A stretch of 9,600 bases of DNA from Planctomycetota bacterium (GCA_029259675.1 JAJDES010000356.1:1-9600); one strand, 5' to 3'. Positions 1 to 5,778 are shown, counted from the first letter of the stretch. Notes: generated by a model from the letters alone, not told the origin. Numbers and translations are program-made.

Positions 1-5
1 GTCCC

Positions 6-18
6 AAGGAGAATTCTC
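6..18 (+). promoter_or_regulatory. Ribosome binding site overlapped by a 10-bp palindrome
   Basis: AAGGAG at 6-11 is a strong Shine-Dalgarno match, 9 bases before the ATG at 21, and it fixes the start of the basic repeat protein. Bases 9-18 (GAGAATTCTC) form a perfect palindrome that covers the end of the ribosome site. It could be a protein-binding site or simply chance. The promoter lies upstream of the window. Confidence 0.7.
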
Positions 19-20
19 TG

Positions 21-422
21 ATGGCTAAACGTAAGAAGAAGGCCACTCGCAAAAAGGCCACTCGTAAGAAGGCCACACGCAAGAAGGCCACTCGTAAAAA
101 AGCAACGCGCAAAAAAGCCTCTCGTAAGAAGGCAACGCGCAAAAAGGCCGGCCGCAAGAAGGCCACTCGCAAGAAGAAAGCTTCGCGCAAGAAGGCCACT
201 CGCAAGAAGGCCGGTCGCAAGAAGGCTACTCGCAAGAAGAAGGCTTCTCGCAAGAAGGCAACTCGCAAAAAGGCCGGTCGCAAGAAGGCCACCCGCAAGA
301 AGAAAGCTTCGCGCAAGAAGGCCACTCGTAAGAAGGCCACTCGCAAGAAAGCCGGCCGCAAGAAGGCCACTCGTAAGAAGAAGGCTGGCCGCAGGAAGGC
401 CACCCGTCGCAAAAAGGCCTAA
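21..422 (+). CDS. Histone H1-like, lysine/arginine-rich pentad-repeat protein
   Basis: This 133-residue protein is probably a nucleoid-associated, DNA-compacting protein. It uses only seven residue types: 55 Lys, 27 Arg, 26 Ala, 15 Thr, 5 Gly, 4 Ser and the initial Met. There are no acidic, aromatic or aliphatic residues beyond Ala, so no globular core can form. After MAKRKK it is built of pentads K-A-(T/S/G)-R-K, about 24 in all, ending with Arg-richer pentads and KKA. It resembles in style bacterial H1-like proteins such as chlamydial Hc2 and the AlgP tail, but the pentad is KATRK rather than their Ala/Pro-rich repeats. Binding to DNA or RNA is inferred from charge. An HU gene follows after 15 bases, almost certainly cotranscribed, which supports a nucleoid role. 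Synonymous codons vary between units, arguing that the protein sequence is maintained. The ATG has a good ribosome site. A ribosomal or RNA-binding role is a weaker alternative. Confidence 0.8.
   Translation: MAKRKKKATRKKATRKKATRKKATRKKATRKKASRKKATRKKAGRKKATRKKKASRKKATRKKAGRKKATRKKKASRKKATRKKAGRKKATRKKKASRKKATRKKATRKKAGRKKATRKKKAGRRKATRRKKA
114..380 (+). repeat. 63-bp higher-order coding repeat within the basic protein
   Basis: The pentads are ordered into a 21-residue super-unit: Ser-pentad, Thr-pentad, Gly-pentad, Thr-pentad, then one extra Lys. It starts at bases 114, 177 and 240 (residues 32-52, 53-73, 74-94). A fourth unit, residues 95-120, has an additional Thr-pentad. The extra Lys each time shifts the pentad register by one residue. 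This suggests growth by duplication of 63-bp blocks on top of older 15-bp units. Confidence 0.85.
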
Positions 423-437
423 ATAGGATCCTCAGCA

Positions 438-707
438 GTGAACAAGGGCGAGCTCGTTGACTACCTGGCCCTGGAACTTCGAACTTCCAGACTTCAGGCG
501 AGTCGCGTTCTCGACACTGTCATTGCTGGAATCCGTAAGGGTTTGCGGGAGGAGGACTCAGTTACCATCACTGGGTTCGGTACCTTCGAGGTGAAATCCC
601 GCAAGGCCCGTATGGGACGCAATCCACACACAGGAGAGCCGATTCGAATCGCCGCAGGGCGCCGAGTCGGCTTTCGTGTAGGCAAGACCCTGCGCCAATC
701 TGTTTGA
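438..707 (+). CDS. HU-family DNA-binding protein
   Basis: This 89-residue protein has the length and pattern of the HU/IHF family, small dimers that bend DNA and organise the nucleoid. The N-terminal half is the helical dimerisation part. The core motif GFGTFEVKSR lies at about 46-55. The DNA-intercalating arm carries GRNPHTG at 60-66, with Pro63 at the position of the HU arm proline. The C-terminus is Arg/Lys-rich (GRRVGFRVGKTLRQ). The start is GTG at 438, with AGGA at 425-428 about nine bases upstream, and an initial MNKGELVDYLA that matches family N-termini. It sits 15 bases after the basic repeat gene, so the two are probably one transcript, and a hairpin terminator follows. The sequence does not tell HU from IHF subunits, so no symbol is given. 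Confidence 0.93.
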   Translation: MNKGELVDYLALELRTSRLQASRVLDTVIAGIRKGLREEDSVTITGFGTFEVKSRKARMGRNPHTGEPIRIAAGRRVGFRVGKTLRQSV

Positions 708-710
708 GAG

Positions 711-734
711 AGGCTGCCTTCGGCAGGCTTTCTT
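711..734 (+). terminator. Rho-independent terminator after the HU gene
   Basis: Directly after the HU stop, CTGCC at 714-718 pairs with GGCAG at 722-726 around a tiny TTC loop. The stem extends outward (711-713 with 728-730) if G727 is bulged. A T-rich run (CTTTCTT) follows. Position and shape fit an intrinsic terminator for the two-gene nucleoid transcript. Confidence 0.65.
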
Positions 735-777
735 GAGCTGGTGCGGCGGACTAGCCGGCCTTGCTCCCACCGTACAT

Positions 778-806
778 GGCCGGTCCTTCCACTGGGGGGA
801 CCGGCC
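778..806. repeat. Perfect 9-bp inverted repeat between convergent genes
   Basis: GGCCGGTCC at 778-786 is exactly complementary to GGACCGGCC at 798-806, with an 11-base loop. It lies between the end of the HU gene and the end of metG. It may be a second, GC-rich terminator or a transcript-end stabiliser. On the plus strand it is followed by TTATCTCGTT, which is only weakly T-rich, so terminator function is uncertain. Confidence 0.55.
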
Positions 807-863
807 TTATCTCGTTAACTGGCCTCGCTGCAAAACCGGGCTCGCCGAATTGCCGCCATCGCG

Positions 864-917
864 GATTGCTGCGTGCGTGGAAAATGTGCGCAGAAAAATA
901 GCGGGCCGGCAGCAATC
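864..917. repeat. 9-bp inverted repeat just downstream of metG
   Basis: GATTGCTGC at 864-872 and GCAGCAATC at 909-917 are perfect complements, 36 bases apart. Each arm also neighbours a near-identical CCGCCATYGCG (853-863 and 919-929), which is a direct repeat instead. On the minus strand the structure starts 20 bases after the metG stop and its loop includes TATTTTT. It might end metG transcription, but it is not a classic terminator. Confidence 0.4.
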
Positions 918-936
918 ACCGCCATTGCGAGAATGA

Positions 937-2646
937 CTATTTCGCGGCGCTGTCGTGCAAGGCTTGGATTTCAGCTTGCATGGCCTTCTCGTCAATTTTG
1001 GCGAATAGGCCCTCGACTTCGCCCAAGGGTGTTCCGGCGCTCAAGCTACGCCAATTGGCGTAGCTCGGTTTACCCGGCCAGGCTTGATCCGCAACAGCTC
1101 CCGCCTGTCCCAGCATGCCCCAGATCTTTTGGGCTTTGCCGGGCATGAACGGCACCATCCAGCGAGCAAGCCAGCTGAGCCACTCACTGCATGTGTGCAA
1201 CACGGCTGCACAGCGCTCCATGTCCGTCTTGCGCAGGGCCCATGGTTCCGTGCGATCGATGAACACGTTGGCCACCGCCGCGTTTTTCAGCAAGCCACTG
1301 GCGGCCTTGCGGAATTTGTACTCCAAGATCGCTTCTGACGGATCGCAGATTTCACCGCACTCCTCAAGCATAAGCTGGTCCAGCTCGGGCCTCAGATGCT
1401 CGGCCATGGGCGGAATCTTGCCCTCGAAGTGTTTGGCTGCGAAGCGCAGGACGCGGGTGACCAAGTTGCCGATCGTGTCGGCCAAGGAGGCGTTGACGCA
1501 ATCGCGCAAGCCTTCCCAGCGCCATTCGCTGTCCGAAGTCTCGGGCATGCTGGCAATCAAGTAGAAGCGCGCCGCCTCGCGATCGTAACGCTTAAAAAAG
1601 TCATCCAGATCGATGGTCCAGTTCTCGGATGTCGAGAACTTGCGGCCTTGCAGGTTGTAGAACTCATTGGCCGGCACAGCCCAGGGCAGGATGTAATTCT
1701 GCTGCACGCCCCAGAGAATGGCCGGGAAGAGCATGCAATGGAACGGGATGTTGTCCTTGCCGATGAAGTGCAACAAACGGGTGTCTTCGGATTGCCACCA
1801 ATCGCGCCAGGCTTCGGGTTCGCCGCGCTTCTCGGCCCACTCTTTGGTGAAGGACACATAGCCGATCGGAGCGTCGAACCACACAAATAGGACTTTGCCG
1901 CTTTCGCCCTCGGATAGGTCGGCCGGAACGGGGATGCCCCATTCCAGATCGCGCGTGATGGGGCGCTCGGGAACATCCTTGAGCATGTTGCGCACGAAGG
2001 TGTCTACGTTGGATTTCCAATCGTGCTCCTCAATCCACTTGCCGATGAACTCATCGCGCAGGCGCGGCATGTCGAGGTACCAGTGACTGGTCTTGCGCAA
2101 CTCGGGCACGGTGCCGCTGATCTTGCTGATCGGGGAACCGAGCTTGAGGGCTTCAATCCAAGTTCCACAGGAAGGACATTCATCGCCGCGCGCTTGCTCA
2201 AAGCCGCACACGTAGCAGACGCCTTCGATGTAGCGGTCGGCCAAAAACTTGCCCGCTTGGGCGTCGAAGAGCTGCTCGCTTTCGCGCTTCTTCAGATAAC
2301 CGCCGTCGTTCAAGCGCCGGAAGAACTCCTGGCTGAGCTCGGCGTGATGGGGCGATGTACTGGTTCCGGACCAAATGTCGAATTCAATTCCGACTTGATC
2401 CAGAGTGCCCTTGATCTCATTGCGCCAACGCTGCACATATTCGGCGTAGGGCACGCCGTCGCGCTCCGCACCGATCGTGATCGCCACACCGTGTTCGTCA
2501 CCGCCGCAAACGTAAAGCACCTCTTCACCGAGCATGCGCTGGGTGCGCACGTAGATGTCGGCCGGCAAAAAAGCTCCCACAACGTGGCCGAAGTGAATCG
2601 GGCCGTTTGCATAGGGCAGAGCGCTGGTTACGAGATAGCGGGTCAC
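937..2646 (-). CDS. metG: Methionyl-tRNA synthetase
   Basis: This 569-residue cytoplasmic enzyme charges tRNA-Met with methionine, using ATP. The class I signature HFGH is at 18-21, after the typical PYANGPI. A connective-peptide zinc knuckle has Cys144, Cys147, Cys157 and Cys160. WFDAPIGY (about 256-263) and GKDNIPFH (296-303) are characteristic MetRS blocks. The KMSKS loop reads KFSTS at 336-340, so the second lysine is replaced by Thr. The C-terminal part is the helical anticodon-binding domain; no OB-fold tRNA-binding appendix like that of E. coli (677 residues) is present. I chose the GTG at 2644-2646 because TRYLVTSALPYANG begins the family's N-terminus and GGAGG (2651-2655) lies four bases upstream. 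The frame stays open for 83 more codons upstream, but these overlap the next gene and look random. The EI24-like gene lies 92 bases upstream on the same strand, probably in one operon. Confidence 0.96.
   Translation of the reverse strand: MTRYLVTSALPYANGPIHFGHVVGAFLPADIYVRTQRMLGEEVLYVCGGDEHGVAITIGAERDGVPYAEYVQRWRNEIKGTLDQVGIEFDIWSGTSTSPHHAELSQEFFRRLNDGGYLKKRESEQLFDAQAGKFLADRYIEGVCYVCGFEQARGDECPSCGTWIEALKLGSPISKISGTVPELRKTSHWYLDMPRLRDEFIGKWIEEHDWKSNVDTFVRNMLKDVPERPITRDLEWGIPVPADLSEGESGKVLFVWFDAPIGYVSFTKEWAEKRGEPEAWRDWWQSEDTRLLHFIGKDNIPFHCMLFPAILWGVQQNYILPWAVPANEFYNLQGRKFSTSENWTIDLDDFFKRYDREAARFYLIASMPETSDSEWRWEGLRDCVNASLADTIGNLVTRVLRFAAKHFEGKIPPMAEHLRPELDQLMLEECGEICDPSEAILEYKFRKAASGLLKNAAVANVFIDRTEPWALRKTDMERCAAVLHTCSEWLSWLARWMVPFMPGKAQKIWGMLGQAGAVADQAWPGKPSYANWRSLSAGTPLGEVEGLFAKIDEKAMQAEIQALHDSAAK
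1044..1065. repeat. 22-bp perfect palindrome inside metG
   Basis: AGCTACGCCAA at 1044-1054 is followed at once by its exact reverse complement (1055-1065). As RNA it folds into a 9-bp stem with an AAUU loop, about 105 bases before the metG stop. It encodes residues 528-535 (SYANWRSL), where the Trp and Leu are commonly conserved in MetRS C-termini, so part of it is constrained by coding. Function, if any, is unknown. Confidence 0.7.
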
Positions 2647-2650
2647 GGAG

Positions 2651-2655
2651 CCTCC
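2651..2655 (-). promoter_or_regulatory. Ribosome binding site that decides the metG start
   Basis: GGAGG on the minus strand lies four bases before the GTG at 2646. The spacing is a little short, but it is the clearest ribosome site among the minus-strand genes here and supports the GTG over upstream in-frame codons. Confidence 0.6.
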
Positions 2656-2721
2656 GGGCGGGTGGGCTGAAGAGGTGGGGAACGGGGGCGACGATCCTAC
2701 TGATCTGGGGCGGCGCCTTGC

Positions 2722-2738
2722 GAGTTCAGCTCGAACTC
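2722..2738 (-). other. Intercistronic hairpin next to the EI24-like gene's stop
   Basis: GAGTTC and GAACTC form a perfect 6-bp stem with a five-base loop, starting at the base right after the TAG stop of the membrane protein. No T-tract follows, so it is unlikely to be a full terminator. It could stabilise the upstream message or set the ratio between this gene and metG. Confidence 0.5.
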
Positions 2739-3908
2739 CTAGGGGATTTCCGGCGATTCGGAGGCGCTGCGCAGGTTGCCCTTGTCCAAGCGCACGAGCA
2801 ACCACAGTCCGCCCAGGGAAGCCGCGGGCACCATCAGCACGGCCCCGATGATGGGGATGCTGAGCAGCAGTCCGCTGACGGCACCGAAGGCGCACAGGGC
2901 GGGGAGTTGGCCGAATACGAATCGAATGCGTTGACGAAAGCTCCAGCCGCGCCGCTCCATGGGAATGTCGAGCAAGCCCACGGATGTGGCGAAGCCCGCG
3001 ACCAGGGCGAACATGAAGTACCCCAGTCCGGGGAAGAAGTAGAGCGGCAAAGCTAGGAGCAACAGCAGCCCGGTCACTATGGAGGCTTTGATGCTGGCGG
3101 TGATCGCTCGCGATTCAACCTGAACCACCCAATAGAGCCAGGTGCCGTAGGGTCTGTTTTGAAGCGCGATCGCGAAAAACGGCATCGGAATCAAAATGAC
3201 TAGGGCCCAAAGGCTGGCTCCCATGAATAGTGCCGCGAGCACAACAGCCAGGGCTGCCACCGACGCGATGATCGACAGGCGCACGCAGGTCTCGACCGGA
3301 ATATTGCTCGGGCGTTCTATCGAGCTACGCGGATCCAGCCCGAACCAACGAATTTCCATCCGCCCCTGAATCTCATCCAAAAAGGGGCCGGCGAAGGCTT
3401 CGTAGGCGATGGAGAAGACATACCAGGAGGCCAAGATGCCGGCCATGAAGTAAACGACTCCGGTCAATGCGCGATTGGTGACAAGGCCCCAGGATGAATT
3501 CACCAGCCATTCGACGCCCGTCATGAGACCGGCAACTGCCGCTTGGACCCAACCCCAGCGTTCGACCCAGGCCCAGTCGGGCGGAGGCAGTTCGAAGTTT
3601 TCGGGCAGGGCTCCCGACAGGGCTTGATCCAGTGCTCCCCAGCCCCAATAAAGCACGGCGATCAGGATCGTGAGGGTCAGCAGTAGGGGCGGAATCAGCC
3701 AGCGCTTGACCTTGGGCGTGCTGAAAAGGAAGCGCAGTCCCTGGGGCAGGGCCATGAATCCCAACCCAATTCCACCCATGGGCCCGGCCAAGGGCGGGCG
3801 CAGGCTCACTTCGGGCGGGGAGTGGCGGCAGTGGGGGCAATCCCGGTGCGGGGCGTGGTAGCCGCACAAAGCACAGGGGTTGGGGGTCTTGCCGTGGGGA
3901 GTTTCCAT
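2739..3908 (-). CDS. EI24/CysZ-like membrane protein with N-terminal zinc ribbon
   Basis: This 389-residue inner-membrane protein looks like the EI24 family (includes CysZ, a sulfate transporter). EI24-like features are the membrane part from about 45, starting GIGLGFMALPQGLRFLFS, and the loop AYEAFAGPFLDEIQGR at 168-183. Hydrophobic stretches lie near 70-91, 119-140, 148-168, 209-249, 276-313 and 334-372, some long enough for two passes. Ahead of these, Cys12, Cys15, Cys24 and Cys27 (CxxC-x8-CxxC) form a probable zinc ribbon, absent from E. coli CysZ (about 250 residues). The start at ATG 3906-3908 puts the ribbon near the N-terminus. The frame stays open to an ATG at 3995, but those 29 residues are low quality. 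No clear ribosome site is visible. metG follows 92 bases downstream. Transport of sulfate is possible but cannot be claimed; no cys gene is nearby. Confidence 0.75.
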   Translation of the reverse strand: METPHGKTPNPCALCGYHAPHRDCPHCRHSPPEVSLRPPLAGPMGGIGLGFMALPQGLRFLFSTPKVKRWLIPPLLLTLTILIAVLYWGWGALDQALSGALPENFELPPPDWAWVERWGWVQAAVAGLMTGVEWLVNSSWGLVTNRALTGVVYFMAGILASWYVFSIAYEAFAGPFLDEIQGRMEIRWFGLDPRSSIERPSNIPVETCVRLSIIASVAALAVVLAALFMGASLWALVILIPMPFFAIALQNRPYGTWLYWVVQVESRAITASIKASIVTGLLLLLALPLYFFPGLGYFMFALVAGFATSVGLLDIPMERRGWSFRQRIRFVFGQLPALCAFGAVSGLLLSIPIIGAVLMVPAASLGGLWLLVRLDKGNLRSASESPEIP

Positions 3909-3967
3909 TGGATCGGGGCGGGCTGGATTCACCTTCGCGCTAGAATGCGCGCACTTCGCTTCAGCCG

Positions 3968-3998
3968 ATAATGCATTTTTCAACCAATAATGCATTTT
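3968..3998. promoter_or_regulatory. Duplicated 12-bp element in a divergent promoter region
   Basis: ATAATGCATTTT occurs at 3968-3979 and again at 3987-3998, in the same orientation with starts 19 bp apart (nearly two helical turns). Each copy contains the 8-bp palindrome AATGCATT. The pair sits in the 167-bp gap between divergent starts at 3908 and 4076 and is the most AT-rich spot in this GC-rich stretch. GATAAT and AATAAT within it resemble -10 boxes, but I find no convincing -35 partner. It is a good candidate for a paired operator or a two-way promoter. Confidence 0.5.
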
Positions 3999-4075
3999 GG
4001 AGGAATTGCGAAGCTTGCGCCTCGAGCAGTCTCAGCGCAGCAAACGAGCTTACCGGCAAACGCTACCGACGAATT

Positions 4076-5245
4076 ATGGACGCCTTCCAACAGTTGGACT
4101 TTTTAAACCTCGATGCCGAGTTCGGTGAAGACGAACTCATGGTGCGCGACACCGTCCGCAGTTGGGTCGGCGAGCGCTTCATGCCTCTGGTCATGGAGCA
4201 CTTCGAGGCCGGCACCTTTCCGATGGAGTTGGTGCCCGAGCTCGGTGAGCTGGGCGTCTTCGGCCCGACGATTCCCGAAAAGTACGGCTGTGCAGGCATG
4301 AACAGCGTTTGTTACGGGCTCATCTGCCAAGAACTCGAGCGCGGCGATTCCGGATTGCGCTCCTTCGTTTCCGTGCAGGGCTCCCTAGTGATGTACCCGA
4401 TTTTCGCCTACGGCAGCGAGGAGCAGCGCATGGAATGGCTGCCGCAACTGGCGTCGGGAAAAGCGATCGGTTGCTTTGGTTTGACTGAGCCCGATTTCGG
4501 TTCGAACCCCGGCGGCATGTTGACCACCGCCAAGCGCGACGGATCCGACTGGATTCTCAACGGGCGCAAGATGTGGATCACCAACGGCACCATCAGTGAT
4601 GTGGCCATCGTCTGGGCGCGCGCCGAAGAGGGCATTTTGGGCTTCGTCGTGCCGACCAACACGGCGGGTTTCACGGCGCCCGAGCAGAAGCACAAGTACA
4701 GCCTGTGCGCTTCGGTCACATCGGAATTGGTGCTCGACGATGTGCGCCTTCCCGATAGCGCGCGCTTGCCCAACATTCGCGGTCTCAAGGGCCCGCTCGG
4801 TTGCTTGACCCAGGCGCGCTACGGCATTTCGTGGGGAGCCAACGGAGCGGCCTTGGCCTGCTTTGATGAAGCGTTGCAGTACTCCAAGGAGCGCATTGTG
4901 TTCGACAAGCCCCTGGCGGGCTTTCAGCTAGCTCAAAAGAAGTTGGCCGACATGGGCACCGAAATCACATTGGCGCAACTGGCGGCGCTGCGCCTTGGCC
5001 GGCTCAAGGACGAGGGCACGATGACTCCGTCGCAAGTGAGCATGTGCAAGCGCAACAACGTGCACAAAGCCCTGGAGATCTCGCGCGTTTGCCGCGACAT
5101 GCTCGGCGCCAACGGCATCAGCCTCGAGTACCAAACCGGCCGCCACATGGTGAACCTGGAATCGGTATACACCTACGAAGGCACGCACGACATTCACACG
5201 CTGGCCATCGGCCACGAGTTGACCGGCATGCCCGCCTACCGCTGA
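4076..5245 (+). CDS. Glutaryl-CoA dehydrogenase, acyl-CoA dehydrogenase family
   Basis: This 389-residue FAD enzyme most likely oxidises and decarboxylates glutaryl-CoA to crotonyl-CoA in lysine, tryptophan or aromatic breakdown. It can be followed along the human GCDH sequence I recall: DSGLRSFVSVQGSLVMYPI at 91-109, GCFGLTEPDFGSNPGGM at 132-148, KMWITN at 165-170, LGCLTQARYGISWG at 241-254, KRNNVHKALEISR at 325-337 and DMLGANGIS at 341-349. The catalytic base is Glu368 in TYEGTHDIH. Arg95 matches the arginine that binds the glutaryl carboxylate in GCDH, which separates it from short-chain acyl-CoA dehydrogenases. The start at ATG 4076 fits the family N-terminus; the frame is also open from an ATG at 3971, but those 35 residues resemble nothing and cover the promoter region. 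No good ribosome site precedes 4076. It stands alone, with no electron-transfer flavoprotein genes beside it. The usual symbol would be gcdH. Confidence 0.92.
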   Translation: MDAFQQLDFLNLDAEFGEDELMVRDTVRSWVGERFMPLVMEHFEAGTFPMELVPELGELGVFGPTIPEKYGCAGMNSVCYGLICQELERGDSGLRSFVSVQGSLVMYPIFAYGSEEQRMEWLPQLASGKAIGCFGLTEPDFGSNPGGMLTTAKRDGSDWILNGRKMWITNGTISDVAIVWARAEEGILGFVVPTNTAGFTAPEQKHKYSLCASVTSELVLDDVRLPDSARLPNIRGLKGPLGCLTQARYGISWGANGAALACFDEALQYSKERIVFDKPLAGFQLAQKKLADMGTEITLAQLAALRLGRLKDEGTMTPSQVSMCKRNNVHKALEISRVCRDMLGANGISLEYQTGRHMVNLESVYTYEGTHDIHTLAIGHELTGMPAYR

Positions 5246-5248
5246 ATT

Positions 5249-5437
5249 CTAGTGGCGATTGGCGGATGCTGCGGGGGTCTCGAGAGCTTTCATTTTGATG
5301 AGTGCCTCGTGAATCTCGATCACTTCTGCTTCAAGCCGCTCGATTCGCTGTTGTGTGGGGTTGCTCCACTTGGAACCGATGTAGATCACCCAAATGAGGT
5401 TGAGGGTGAGGAGAATATTTTGGAAAACATCCATCAC
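5249..5437 (-). CDS. Small membrane protein with C-terminal coiled coil
   Basis: I do not recognise a family. The 62 residues start at a GTG (5435-5437) immediately followed by an ATG (5432-5434), and either could be used. Residues about 5-21 (FQNILLTLNLIWVIYIG) form one transmembrane segment. Residues about 29-52 (QRIERLEAEVIEIHEALIKMKALE) look like a short charged coiled coil. So it is probably a single-pass inner-membrane protein that oligomerises or binds a partner. It follows the DUF1844 gene after 29 bases on the same strand, as the third gene after pyrG. Its stop lies 3 bp from the end of the convergent glutaryl-CoA dehydrogenase gene. No strong ribosome site is visible. The clean membrane-plus-coil layout and tight operon position argue that it is real. 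Confidence 0.7.
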   Translation of the reverse strand: MMDVFQNILLTLNLIWVIYIGSKWSNPTQQRIERLEAEVIEIHEALIKMKALETPAASANRH

Positions 5438-5466
5438 GGCTTTTCGAATTTGGTTGTTTCGGATTC

Positions 5467-5778
5467 TTAAGCTTCTGCCCGGAGCTTCTGCAAGTGAAAG
5501 CGCAAGTCGCTGATCACCTTGGTTAGATGGGCCTGCTCCTCCTCATCCAAGTTGCCCTGGGTCTTCTCTTCGATCATGGAGAGATCGTCGATCAGCATGC
5601 CCGCGTGATCGAGGTCGACGCGCACGGCCTTGGTCATAGGGTTTTCAATCAGCCCCAAATTCATCAGGCCCTGGTAGGCGAGCCGTTGAATGAAAAGCCG
5701 GAAGTTGCCGCCGGGTAGGGGCACATCCTCGGCCACTCTCTGGGGCTTGCCCGATTGGGTGTCGCTGCTCTCGGTCAT
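5467..5778 (-). CDS. DUF1844 family protein
   Basis: This 103-residue, probably cytoplasmic, all-helical protein matches the DUF1844 pattern as I recall it. It has FRLFIQRLAYQGLMNLGLIENP at about 26-47, then DLDHAGMLIDDLSMIEEKTQGNL at 55-77 and a closing EEEQAHLTKVISDLRFHLQKL. The run IDxLxMxEEKTxGNL followed by a helical DLR segment is the family hallmark. The function of the family is not known. Its ATG overlaps the pyrG stop by four bases (ATGA, 5775-5778), so translation is probably coupled to pyrG. AGGAA within the pyrG tail, about eight bases upstream, may serve as ribosome site. The first 20 residues are polar and likely disordered. A link to nucleotide supply or the envelope could be guessed from position only. 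Confidence 0.85.
   Translation of the reverse strand: MTESSDTQSGKPQRVAEDVPLPGGNFRLFIQRLAYQGLMNLGLIENPMTKAVRVDLDHAGMLIDDLSMIEEKTQGNLDEEEQAHLTKVISDLRFHLQKLRAEA

Noticed and set aside
21..422. CRISPR array or simple satellite reading of the Lys/Arg repeat
   Set aside because: The repeats are contiguous 15-bp codon units without spacers, in one open frame with a start, a ribosome site and a stop.
2647..2895. 83 extra codons upstream of the metG GTG in the same frame
   Set aside because: They overlap the end of the EI24-like gene, are Arg/Pro-rich without family similarity, and the GTG at 2646 has GGAGG and the true MetRS N-terminus.
3909..3995. N-terminal extension of the EI24-like protein from ATG 3995
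   Set aside because: It adds 29 uncharacteristic residues ahead of the zinc ribbon and covers the divergent promoter region.
3971..4075. N-terminal extension of glutaryl-CoA dehydrogenase from ATG 3971
   Set aside because: The 35 residues do not match the family and would place coding sequence over the duplicated regulatory element; ATG 4076 fits the family start.
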